64,000 bases of DNA, taken from positions 44,202,745 through 44,266,744 of the forward strand of contig CM075102.1 of the NCBI GenBank assembly GCA_037576195.1, read 5' to 3'. The notes beneath the pieces are model-generated. The model did no database searches. It was not told the DNA's origin and worked only from the letters and a program-made list of their open reading frames with translations. Both the position numbers and the translations under genes were made by a program. Below are positions 47,590-58,617 of the stretch, in pieces (position 1 is the first letter of the stretch; each line of letters starts with the position of its first letter). Source of the stretch: Phytoseiulus persimilis (lineage: Eukaryota > Arthropoda > Arachnida > Mesostigmata > Phytoseiidae).

Positions 47590-49465
47590 TGAAATAAACA
47601 GAAGTTATCCGTGATTCCGCATCTCCGTTCTCGGCGAAGAAACTGACGCGGAAGAATGAACTTCATCAGCTCATTGTACGCGCAGATGATGGCCAACTTG
47701 AAACTGATCCCGGTAGCAAGGGGGACACAGAGTTTCTTTGAGGCTAGCAATTCAAGTGGAGCGTCTTTTATTCATTCGAGACTTATTTATATGATACATA
47801 ATGTCAGTATGGATTGTTCCGCCGCCGATTTACACTCGATGGACCCCTAACGGGTCCTACGTTAGATACATGTCATTCTGGAATGCGAGGAAGGAAAGCA
47901 CTTCCAGACGGAATTCGCGTACCGATTAGGACTTCACCCTGATTCAACAGCGAGGGACCTGAGAGATGGATATCCTAAGGCGATGGGAGAACAACGAACT
48001 ATGATCTGTGAACGCAATACAATTCACCCCTGAAACGAAAGGGAACATATGTGCATATGTAAGGTCCAATAAAATCAAATCAAATCAAATGCCACTTGTG
48101 GCGGCGGCTGGCTGATTGCTCCCTGTGAATAGAGCACTCAAGGTCTCGGATCTACGCACTGAAGATCGGTGGTGAAATTGGGGAGAGACCAACCGTGCAA
48201 GGGACTTTGGTCCCGAAAAAAACGTTGTTGTCGAAGAGCATCCCGGATATACGCTCTAGCATCTGTCAACGCGGTATTCTGCGGGGCGGCGTAGTTTCCT
48301 GGATAAGCTCTGCCGCTGGCGAAACCAGAGGAGCCAAGGCTTGTCGCATGTTGAGATCCTCTGGAGCTCGACGCACTCAAATTCGGAGGCGCATTCCCTG
48401 AGTAGCCATTGGCTCCCAGGACTTGTCCGTGCACTTGTGGTCCTGATGAAGGGAGCACTTGTTGGACAAAACGTCCTCCTGGGGTGGTCACGTGTGTGGG
48501 TACGGTTGCCACTCCGAATCTCGAATCTCGCGTCTTGGCCCATGGCTGAGGGGTCAACGCCATCCAATCACCTTGGTCGAGGCAAACCGCCGTACGTTGC
48601 CCTTTTGTGGCTCTTGCGGAAGATCTCCTTCCACCACTCCGCATGCTCGCGGATTCAGCGTAAGGTTGGGGGAACGATTTCAGCCACATACCTCTGGAGT
48701 TTGAGGAGAGGCCGTAACTCACAGTGGCCGTTGGCTCAAGGTTTAGGCCACGCGTCGCACCACGCGTTGGGACAAGCTCTGGTTTCTGAAGCTCGGCTTC
48801 GATATCGAAGTCGAGAACCGGAAGTCCGCCAACCTCCGCGAACATGTTGTTAGAGTGGGCTGCTGCACGAGGGGCTCCTGGGAGGCTTCCGGACACGAGA
48901 GTTGCCTGCCTTCCTGTCATGGTTGTCCTTGAAAATCAGAGGAACAAGTTCGCAAAGTCCGTCAGAGAGACTTCAACCGTTGCTTCCGGGACGAAGATGG
49001 AGATTCAGTCAGCGGAAATTCACTTGACTCGCCTGCTCCAGAGAGACGAAGAGGATATTCGGAATATGCCTCCAAACACACAGGCTGGAAACGTGATTGA
49101 ACACTCTACCTCGTTGGGACGAAGTTCGAGTCGATCTACTGTTCGCAACTCACTGCCGCGAATGAAGGGTTTGCTCAGATAACGTGCATGTCGTTCTTAA
49201 ACTTTTTCACTCTCTCGAAACAGCCCGCTCTCGATGAACCTGCCGATAGAAAATTCTTGAACAACCGAAGAAGAACGAGGGCATATTGGGGCGTGCTGCG
49301 GTCGCCCTTCCCGGGTAGTAGGCGCGGATCTGCCCCGCTTCAGCGAGAACCGCGTATTCCAACAATGCTCTGAGATAAGGAAGGAGGAAGGGTCCGTTCG
49401 CTCAGGTGAAAGATTGTTATCCTTATCTCATAATATATGGAGGATACCTTTTGTATCATCGAACC
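47590..49465 (-). mobile_element. family A inverted repeat, left arm (interrupted by a LINE tail)
   Basis: The reverse complement of this arm matches 50010-51640 along nearly its whole length. It carries the minus-strand frame 48920-48138 (260 codons, start MTGRQATLVSGSLPGAPRAA). Compared with the right arm the frame ends early by one substitution (GGA to TGA after DPRP), and a 223-bp LINE tail sits downstream of it. An antisense frame (48844-49182) is also open in both arms. The product is rich in Ser, Gly and Pro and has no recognised domain; a Gag- or ORF1-like structural protein is a guess. Confidence 0.75.
47867..48089 (+). mobile_element. 5'-truncated LINE tail inserted in the left arm
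   Basis: Encodes the remnant HVILECEEGKHFQTEFAYRLGLHPDSTA and ends in AATAAAATC(AAATC)n, the same 3' end as the LINE tail at 55752-56304. The right arm holds the empty site (TTAGA|TGCCAC), which fixes both borders to within one or two bases. No clear target duplication is visible. Confidence 0.85.
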
Positions 49466-50009
49466 AACCCCGGGGGATTAGGAACCGCAATCCTCCCTGC
49501 AGGAGCCAAAGTTGCGCGTGATTTCGATATTCTTAGCCGCGGCATTCAAACAGATCAAGAAGGGTACTGAATTCGAGAACTTTATCCTTGTCTTGAACTT
49601 GATCTGACTCGTGCCTGCGGGAGTTATGTTTTTAAACATGAAGAAAAAAAATGTTTTTTTCGCGGCTCCCGTTGGATGGTTCAGATGGTGGGAGGCTCTC
49701 CCGAGCTGAAGCATAATGCGATCAACACTCATAGGTTGAGAATAGAAGATGCCGTCTCGTGGTCTTCCAGAATGTCTTCACGCTGCGGTTTTCATCCTGA
49801 AGTTCCGAGCTCGTATTCCTTCAGAGGCATTTTCGGCCGCTGCGTTGGATTTTATGGGGTGGCTGAAGCTCTGTAGAAACGCAATCGATTCCCAAGGAAC
49901 TACAGCAGAATCGGGTTGCCACCTTTTGCAAGCTCCGATCCTTTCCCTCCGAGGAAAAAGTGCTCGAGCTGACGCGCCGAGCGATCAGTGCCGTTCTCAT
50001 CTCTGGAAG
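49466..50009. other. spacer of the large inverted repeat
   Basis: About 545 bases between the arms that do not pair. Short frames on both strands (49478-49732 minus, 49749-50021 plus) lack recognisable families. Confidence 0.5.
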
Positions 50010-51640
50010 TTGGTTCGATGATACAAACGTTATCCTCGATGTATTGAGGTCTGATGCACGATCAGTGAGCAGAAAAATGACCGCTGAATCTCAGAGCATT
50101 GTTGGAATATACGGTTCCCGCTGGAGCGGGGCAGTTCCGAGCCCACAACCCAGGCGGGGCGACCGCAGCACGCCCGCAGTGTACCTTCGTTCTTCTCCGA
50201 TTGCTCGAGAATCTGGAATCGGCTGGTTCACCGAGAGAGGGCTGTTTCGAGAGAGTGAAAAACTTTGAGTACTACATGCATGCTATCTGAGCAAACTCTT
50301 CATTCGCAGCAGTGAGTTGCGAACAGTAGATCGGTTCGAACTCCGTCCCAACGAGGTAGAGTGTTCAATCACGTTTCCAGTCTGTGTGTTCGACGGCATC
50401 TTCCGAATATCCTCTTCGTCTCTCTGGAGCAAACGAGTCGAGTGAAACTCCGCTGACTGAGTCTCCCTTTTCGTCCCGGAAGTAACGGTTGAAGTCTCTC
50501 TGACGGACTTTGCGAACTTGTTCCTCTGATTCTCAAGGATAACCATGACGGGAAGGCAGGCAACTCTCGTATCCGGAAGCCTCCCAGGAGCCCCTCGTGC
50601 AGCAGCCCACTCTAACAGCATGTTCGTGGAGGCTGGCGGACTTCCGGTCCTCGACTTTGACATCGAAGCCGAACTGATGAAACCAGTGCTTGTCCCAACG
50701 CGTGGTGCGACGCGTGGCCTAAACCTTGAGCCAACGGCCACTGTGGGTAACGGCCTCTCAGCAAACTCCGGAGGTATGTGGCCGAAATTGTTCCCCCACC
50801 CTTACGCTGAATCCGCGAGCATGCGGAGTGGTGGAAGGAGATCTTCCTCAAGAGCCACAAAAGGGCAAAGTACGGCGGTTTGCCTCGACCAAGGTGATTG
50901 GATGGCGTTGACCCCTCAGCCATGGGCCAAGACGCGAGATTTGAGATTCGGAGTGGCAACCGAACCCACACACGTGACCACCCCGGGAGTACGTTTTGTC
51001 CAACAAGTGCTCCCTTCACCAGGACCGCAAGTGTACGGACAAGTCCTGGGAGCCAATGGCTACTTAGGGAACGCGCCTCCGAATTTGAGTGCGTCGAGCT
51101 CCAGACGATTTCAACATGCGACAAGCCTTGGCTCCTCTGGTTTCGCCAGCGGCAGAGCTTATCCAGGAAACTACGCCGCCTCGCAGAATGCCGCGTTGAC
51201 GGACGCTAGAGCGTATATCCGGGATTCTCTTCGACAGCAACGTTTTTTTCGGGACCAAAGTCCCTTGCACGGTTGGCCTCTCCCCAATTTCACCACCGAT
51301 CTTCAGTGCGTAGATCCGAGACCTGGAGTGCTCTATTCACAGGGAGCAATCAGCCAGCCGCCTCCACAAGTGGCATCTAACGTAGGATCCGTTAGGGGTC
51401 CATCGAGTATGAACCGGCGGCGGAACATTCAATACTGACATCATGTTTCATATAAATAAGTCTCAAATAAATACAGACGCTTCACTTGGAATGCTGATCT
51501 CCAAGAAACTCCGTGTCCTGCTTACTGCCGGAACCAGTTCCACGTTGGCCATCTACGCGTACAATGACTTACTGAAGCGAATTTTGCCACATCACTTCAT
51601 TGGTCAGGAATGTGGATTCGGGATCACGGATGATTTCTTT
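50010..51640 (+). mobile_element. family A inverted repeat, right arm with the longest ORF copy
   Basis: Mirror of 47590-49465. The plus frame 50545-51438 encodes 297 residues, from MTGRQATLVSGSLPGAPRAA to ..VRGPSSMNRRRNIQY. The end GPVRGPSSxNRRRNxPY is shared with the copies at 46.5 and 63.5 kb. Relative to the copy at 63.5-64.0 kb this protein lacks about 100 residues between GAISQP and VASNVG, including the possible zinc-knuckle-like NYCTICRQAQNGG. Downstream lie about 200 bases of family 3' region. No RT, integrase or transposase is visible in either arm, so the element would be non-autonomous. Confidence 0.75.
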
Positions 51641-51649
51641 TGTGGACAA

Positions 51650-52985
51650 CGGACTTCAAGCGAAGGGACTTGAATGGCGCGATCGGACTCCAAACCTCCT
51701 TGACTCGCGATGTAGATCGGAGAGCGTACAAGTCTCTCGGATGCCATACGATCAGTTTGAGTTCGGACAGTTGCTGCTTTCTCCAATACTCTCCCGGCTC
51801 GTCGATTCCGAGTCGAAGCAACTTTCATCTGTCAGGTGCCGAATCACCACGAGCATCGTATGAGTGATCATTCTAGACTTGTTGAGATTGTGATACCAAT
51901 GAAGGAATCCAATCCTTCGATTCTGCACGATCGTTCCCAGGAGGTGTTTTGGAGAAGGAGGATCGGAAAAGTCCTCCATCTTATGAGTTTTTCGTACGAA
52001 GACTACCTCATCTAATACGTATTTCATACGATAAGTCGTTCGCAGGAAAAGGTTTTCAGCTGAGGAGTCCTTCATGAGACAGATCGTTGTACGCAGGGCG
52101 GTTCTTCCAAAGGAAAGGGTCGTTCATCTTCCAGACTTCCTCCAGAGATTTTTTTTGCAAGCAGCTGACGGGCATATGAGCGTCCATATTCTCATGTGCA
52201 TTGTTTGAGGACATCGTTGGATGTGGCTCTCTAAGCGATGGTTTCTCGTGGAGATCTAGTCAAGTTTCGGGACAATTCAGCGTGTGCACGACTCCTGTCG
52301 ACTGTACGACATAGCCGTGCTTCGGAGTCGCAGTCATCATGGGAGTGCTCCATGCAGATCGAGCAGTCCAATCATCGGGAATTCTATGAAATGTCGCCGC
52401 GGAGAACACCCAAAGACCTGCGTACGGAGCAATGGCCCTCTCCGTGGCACCAAAGCTGGGAGCCGCTATGGAAGGGAGCTCGGACCACAACAAACGTGAG
52501 TATCCTTGTCAACTCCTCCGGATTCATTAGCATGTATTCATTTCAGTCGGTCTGGACCCGTCTCAGGTCTCGGCGGGCGGGAAAGTGGTGATGGTCAAAA
52601 GCGAGCGAAATCGACGGTTGCAGTGAGTCTCGGCAAAATATTCGTGATCCCAGGAGTCTCGATGAGAAGAAGTGGGGATATTTCAGTAAAGAAGACAACA
52701 ACCGTTGACCAGACCTGGACAGCCCTGTCACATCGCGGGAGAATCCCCTTTGAGGGCTAAACAAAACGCCCACATCCTCCATCTTCTTTGACCAAAGCAG
52801 ACTTCGGTGTCGCAGCCTCCGAGCCCATGGGTTGCGAGTTGGATTCTCACGATGTTCGCGGACTCATTCGGCTTACGTATTAATCGAGCCAGAAATTCCC
52901 AACTTCGGTTCCGAAGCGCCCTCATCGAGTTTGAGGGGAGCATCTCCGATACATCACTTCTTGATCAGCCACCGAGGCTGAGAGA
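51650..52985. other. stretch without a recognisable gene
   Basis: Nothing supported; short frames only. Confidence 0.4.
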
Positions 52986-53125
52986 TAAGGAGCTCATCAG
53001 ATAAACAGATCATCTTTTGGAGGATTCATCAGAAAAAGAACTCGTCCTAAGGACTGATGGAGAACTCATCACGTGAGGACTCGTCGGATGAGGATTTCAT
53101 CGCATGGAGAACTTGTCACCTGAGG
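52986..53125. repeat. degenerate ~20-bp tandem repeat (GAGGACTCATCAGATGAG-like)
   Basis: About seven imperfect units such as GAGCTCATCAGATAAA, GAGGATTCATCAGAAAAA and GAGGACTCGTCGGATGAG follow one another. Confidence 0.6.
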
Positions 53126-53650
53126 AACGTTCCGCGTTGACAAATCCTGTTGTGCGCCCACTCACAGCGGTCAAGCTCCCGGGCTACTTCGAAGCATGAG
53201 CAGTTTCCTTTCGAGCCAGTGATCTCGTTGCACTTCACAAGCCCCTCTGGCGTTCTCCGATACCCGAAATGTTCCCTCCGAAAATGCACCTTACGAAAAC
53301 CCCATGACTTTCGCTTGAGAGGAAACTGTGCGACGAATCGAAACTCATGCTTCGCTTTCGGACTCTCCTTCGACTCACGACGACGGTTTCCACACAATCA
53401 CCGTGAATGGTCCACGTGGCTGTTGAACAAATGACGACCCCCTCTGAGTGCGTTTCCGCTTCCTCGTTCAAACTTCACGGTTGAAGTAACTTCGACGACC
53501 TTATTGATGTTGACGTCCAGCGGTTGGCGAAACTTCGTGTAGCCGCCGGCTACGACCTCAACTTTCTTGAGTGGATCTGGAGTCAGGAACCACTTTACGG
53601 AGTCAATTACCTGCAATGATTGTTGGGCTCCGAGTTCCATAACTCATTCT
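53126..53650 (-). repeat. repeat family B, copy 1
   Basis: Minus-strand copy of a dispersed block also present on the plus strand at 62775-63010. Shared text includes GTTACTTCAACCGTG, CACGTGGACCATTCACGG and GTGTGGAAACCGTCGTCGTG. The minus frame 53640-53398 reads VVEVTSTVKFERGSG..LFNSHVDHSR and stops; the other copy continues further. No family was recognised. Confidence 0.65.
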
Positions 53651-54030
53651 ATCATGAGACTCCATTCATTCAGCCTTTCTCGTTCACTTTAGAAACGAGT
53701 TTCGGTAGGAAATCTTTATTCGGTGCGAGCTTTTTCCCTCTCCCTTTTCGTGCCTCGTCGTATCGATCCTCCCTGTCTGGCTGCCCTCCATCTCAAAGTT
53801 CCTTGTGTGGGTGACATTGGAAGCAAACGGAATCTCGCCGGATGTAATTCCAACTGAGATGGTGGAATATCTTGTTCGGCTGTTCCTGGAGTCTTCCTCG
53901 TGGGTTTTGCCTCAGCTTCACAATAATGACATAGAATCGCCTCATCATGCTCGTGAGAAGCTCCTTCTGTGGTTTGCGCTCCAGCTCCTCGAAAAGGAGG
54001 CTCATAGCTCCTCCGTATGTTCCTGAAGCC
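53651..54030. other. unassigned stretch
   Basis: Nothing recognised. Confidence 0.4.
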
Positions 54031-54034
54031 CTGC

Positions 54035-54205
54035 TCCTCGATTGCGTATCGGCTTTTCAGATCCGAGACTGAACTGCTTCTTCGGGTAGTGCTCTTCTTG
54101 TGGCTTGCAATCGTAGAAGGTCCCGAAGAGTAGACGGTCCTCTTGGGTCTCGTAGACGGCCTTGTGGACTCTCGTAGACGGCCTTGTGGGTTCTCGTAGC
54201 GTGGC
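54035..54205. repeat. CTCGTAGACGGCCTTGTGG tandem repeats, copy 2
   Basis: After GGCTTGCAATCGTAGAAGGT come about four units of CTCGTAGACGGCCTTGTGG. The block has a diverged copy at 44400-44505, including the sequence upstream of the repeats. Confidence 0.75.
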
Positions 54206-55261
54206 TACTGGGTAATACGCGATGTGCCGAGACAGATTGCAACGAAAACCCGGAGGGGCGAAAAAAAAGCCCGTTGCAACGAAAACCCCTTCTCTCGTTT
54301 TGGCGGTCGAGTGAATCCAGCTAAGCTTCTATGCACAGAACGGGGTCTGAGAGACTGCACTTCTTGGGCAAGAAGAGACCAGGTAAACCATGAAAAGCTT
54401 GGGAACTGTACATCCGAAACGATGCCCGACTTGATCGCGAGCCGAGCTGGGTAGGTAAGTGATCGATGACACATCGGGTATGTCGAAACACCGGGTGACG
54501 TGATGTGCGATCACCGTTGGGTCGAGGAAGGCGGTCATTGCTGCTCTCGACGCTCCATAGGATTGGCAATCGTGGGAAACTCCCGAGCACATGGGACCAA
54601 TAGGCACCCGGTAAGTGTCGAGTGTGATGCTCCGTTTCGTATCGCTGAGCCTCAGACCTCCTCCAGCGTACGAACTTGTTGACTTTCTCGACACCGGCTG
54701 AATCGAGTCGAGGGAGCATGACTTTTCCCAAGTAAGTCTAGAAAACCAGAATGGTGGCAGAGTGTAAAGCGCCGCTGTCGAGATCGACGAATCGTGTTTT
54801 GTGACCCAACAATAAGTGGCGGGTAAATCGAATGCGACGTGAAATATATTTCATTCGCATGGCGGCTGAATCTAGTCTAGTGGTTCTAAGTGTGTTCGAT
54901 ATCGACCCCTCGGGGTTCAAGGTCAATCACTTTTTGAGGGGCATGATTCCGGGTTACATCTGACCATACTTTTCGGTACCCAATGAGGAGAGGCTGAGGT
55001 TTTCACGATCTCGAATGTTGCCCTAAGGAACCGATGGTTGTCGATAAACCCTCAGAATGATCTGGAATTCCAGGAGCCCGATGAGAGAATCGGCCGATAT
55101 ACGGTGAGACTTCGATGAGAAGGGAGAGCGAAACCCGGGAGCCGACCTCCGACCCTCCTCCTCTGGACTGAAATCGAACGAGCGGGCTGAATCGGTAAGC
55201 CCAATTACGAATGCATACTCTCGGATTGACGTAACCCTCTAGTATCTCCATGGTTAGACCC
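54206..55261. other. unassigned stretch
   Basis: Short frames on both strands; one isolated unit of the 45-bp minisatellite near 54945. No gene recognised. Confidence 0.4.
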
Positions 55262-56456
55262 TCTTGATTACCCCAAAAGAGCCTCGACGAACTCCGGAAG
55301 AACTTCTTTAGCCTCGAGAGACCCCTCCACGTCAACATCACCGACCGATTTATGAGGTCCAACAATACTCTACCGAGAGCTGAAGATTGACGTGAAAACG
55401 GTAACGTCACTCATGTCAGGAGGGGATTCGGCTGCGGCTCGTGCTGGGCCTCCTCCGCCGCGGGAGGGTCAAATCTTCGAGGGGATGGGGAAACTGACCC
55501 CCGTTTCTGTTAGCAACCGATCGATTGTTCAACGCTTTAGGGGAATTTAGGTGACATGAACGAACTCGGCTCGGGTGCGGGACGCCTGAATCTATCCAAG
55601 TACTTCCTTCCGTTGGTCAGGTTGCGGCGGTGGCTTTCAAGTCTGTGATCAGGATGGGAGGCATCATGAGTGAGTCGGACTTCGAGTACACCGGTAGAGA
55701 CGATCCTCACACTTGCGTCTCCAACCCTAAGAAAGTATCCTGCCGTCTCAGAAATCGAGATTGCAATTCGACCTTGAGAACCTGGGGCTGACCAGAAATA
55801 CATCGGGCACAGCAATGTGGAATCCATTCCGCAAAGAAATCAAAATGAGGGTGCAGAATAAACTGGATAATACATGGGAACAGAACATGGAATCCAAATC
55901 CACACCGTGCATATATCGACAATTCAAAGAGACAAGAGGTCTACAACTGGATATGTACGATAACTCGCGGGGCAGTCGGCTTCTGACGTTGACAAGAGCA
56001 GGAATGCTCAACACCAGAAGCCAACGACATAGCCGCGATATTCCTATCGACGTAAACTGCAACATATGCGGGAGACCAGACACACACCTCGTCATGGAAT
56101 GCGAGGTAGGAAGGTATCCCCCACAAGAATTCCCGTTCCGAATGGGACTTCACCCCGACTCAACACCGAAGGACATCAGATGGAGTGAGGAAGTCTTACG
56201 ACGCTGGGAGAACCGAGAAAAATTATCTGTGAACGCAAAATACTTCACCCCTGAAACGAAAGTGACCATAGGTGCACATGGAAAAATCGAAATAAAATCA
56301 ATCAATCAAGAACTCTTGGGCAACTTCCTGCGGCGAGGAGGGTTACCTCCCTCTCCCTAGGGGCGCCAATCTTTGTGGAGTCGCAGTTTTCGCGTACTGG
56401 CCGATCAGTTTCTAAGCCCATCAATAATATGTGGACAGTCTGCTGAAGCCCAATAT
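55262..56456 (+). pseudogene. cathepsin L-like pseudogene, intron retained, split by a LINE tail
   Basis: Decayed paralogue of the protease at 36687-37915. Part 1 (55262-55550) matches its second exon, including the codons around the catalytic Cys (GFGCGSCWAS), but carries in-frame stops and small shifts. The intron (55551-55620) is kept with GT..AG ends, so this is a DNA duplicate, not a retrocopy. Part 2 (55621-55751) matches the third exon start ([21 protein letters not shown]). Then 553 bases of LINE replace about 210 bases that in the intact gene encode the catalytic His region. Part 3 (56305-56456) resumes at IKNSW and runs past the stop; the poly(A) signal has become AATAAT. Confidence 0.88.
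55752..56304 (+). mobile_element. 5'-truncated LINE tail inside the cathepsin pseudogene
   Basis: A plus-strand frame from 55761 holds the C-terminal end of a LINE ORF2: RNase-H-side remnants, then a zinc-knuckle-like CNICGRPDTHLVMEC and LGLHPDST. It ends in AAATAAAATCAATCAATC, the same simple tail type as the copy at 47867-48089. Its insertion coincides with loss of about 210 bases of target. The coding frame is open for ~190 codons, so the insertion may be fairly recent compared with the host pseudogene. Confidence 0.85.
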
Positions 56457-56529
56457 CGATTAACTCATTTCGTCCTCCTAGAATCGCTGGCGTAAGAAGT
56501 TATCTCTCTTTGATCATGTGATCCGTATC

Positions 56530-56783
56530 TGTTTGTGAATCTGGTGATCATTCTGAATCACTGTCCAAGTTGTGTTTAGTGATTCCATTGGAGGAGCGAT
56601 GCTTGAGGTTCTCAATCGACCAGCCTCATGTCGCCCCCAAGCATGAAATGGAGTCAATCATTCTAAGCCTCGTTCTGCTGATATTTCTGTCGGCTTCTCC
56701 GAGAGTTATCCTCTTGCTGAAGAGATACAGGCCCAATTCCTTGGAAACTGTGTGAACTGGCGACCAAAATCTCTGAGATGAAG
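56530..56783 (+). repeat. repeat R, copy 1
   Basis: Near-identical in parts to 62215-62480 (AATCACTGTCCAAGTTGTGT, GAGGTTCTCAATCGACCAGC, CGACCAAAATCTCTGAGATG). It ends where the LINE at 56785 begins. Function unknown; the second copy has an extra ~40 bases. Confidence 0.75.
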
Positions 56784-58609
56784 AGGGCCCGAGAGCGGGC
56801 CCTCTGCTCGCAAACTCGCGGCTTCCTTGGCAAGGGTCGTTGACATCATCCGACAGGGAATCGTGCCCGAGGAGATCCGCCCGATCTTGTTTGGTGCAAG
56901 GCCGTTCGCGTTACGAAAGAAGGATACTTCGGTTCGTCCAATCGCCTGCTCGTCCACTATTCGCAGGATCGCGGCCAAACTCGTATGTCGTGACAGTAAG
57001 GACCAGATTGTTGAAGCTCTTGTTCCTCATCAACGGCAAAGCGGAAGCGGCGATCCACGCGACTCGAGCAGCTGTGTTTTCTCGTCCGCCCCGTATCGCA
57101 TTTCTCAAGCTGGACTTCAAGAATGCTTTCAACTGCCTTCGTCGGGATCACCTTCTCCGAGTTGTGCGCGATGTCGCTCCGGACCTCTTCCACCTCGTTC
57201 AGCAGTCGTACGAGAACCCGAGTTCGCTGTTGTTCGGAACTGAGGTCCTTTCTTCATCAACTGGCATGCAGCAAGGGGATCCTCCGGGACCGGCGCGGTT
57301 CAGTCTCGGCATCCGGGACCTGGTCGACTCCATCGAGGCACCCTTCAATGCGTGCATGTACCTGGACGACGGGATCCTGGGTGGACCAATAGAGACCCTA
57401 GTCCGAGACTTCCCGCGCGTCCTGGACTTCCATGGTATCAGCGGACTTGATTTGTACCCGCCAAAGTGTGAACAGTTCGCATCTGGATTGGAAGGCGACC
57501 CCTCTCTCCGAGAGTTGGCGGAGCTCCTCCCCGCTTCCCTGAATCTCCTCGGCGCTCCGCTACAGTCCGACGCTCTGCCGGAGTTTTTCATTACGCTGAC
57601 GGAGAGAGTACGGGCTATGCGGGTGCGTCTCCCGTTAACAGGCGCTCACCAGGCCCTTTTCTTGCTCCGGTCATCCTTCTCGGCCTGTCGAATTCAGCAC
57701 CTGGTTAGGAGCACAGATGTTTCGGACCTTGGCAGCTTGATGCAACCATGGGATGATCAGCTCATTGAGTCCCTCGGGTCTCTGGTCAGCCTTCGGCTCC
57801 TAGCCCGGGAACGTTTCAGGCCCATCGACCAACCTCGAAGGGTGGCCTTGGCCTCACATCAGTGGTGAGTCTTGCGGCACCGGCCGCTGTCTTCTCCATG
57901 ATCGGCGTTTCCGACCTGGTGCATCAACTACTCCTTCCTGAGGCCTGGGCGTCTTTCATCGCAAAAAATATGCTCTCTCCGCGAAGTTATCCGCCCTTGC
58001 GCCGGAGGCCGGCAAACTGGACTCGCAGCGGGCGTGGATGGAAAAGGTCCACGAAATCTCCTACGAGTCCTTGTTGGGTGACCCTTCAGACAATCAGGAC
58101 CGAGCTCGGCTGCTGGCGGTTTTCCGGCCGGTGGCTAGTGACTGGCTACACGTGATCCCAGCGGACTGCCTGGGTACGAAGCTCGATAACCGTTCTGTCA
58201 GGATTTGCGTCGGACTCCGATTGGGTGCTAACCTGGTTCAGCCGCATCGGTGCGCATGTGGGGAGCCCGTTGGTTGCCTCGCTTGTCACGGCTTGTCCTG
58301 CGCCCTATCGGCTGGTCGTCGAACGCGTCACGCTGCTCTCAACGACACCCTCGGACGGGCTCCTGGTTCAGCCGGGATACCCTGCATGATGAAGCCCTCT
58401 GGTCTCATGGCCGACGACGGAAGGCGGCCTGACGGCCTCACGCTCATTCCTTTCTCCAGGGGGAAGGCCCTGGTGTGGGATGCAACGGTGACCGACTCTC
58501 TGAGACCTTCCCAGGTCGGTCCCAGTGCGTCCCGCGCAGAGTCCGCCGTTTCGAGGGCGGGGGCGGCGAGCATCAACAAGTATGCCACGTTGACAAGCGG
58601 GTACCACTT

Positions 58610-58617
58610 CTCGCCGT
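58610..58617 (+). repeat. hAT target-site duplication, left copy
   Basis: CTCGCCGT, repeated at 60220-60227 directly after the element. Confidence 0.85.
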
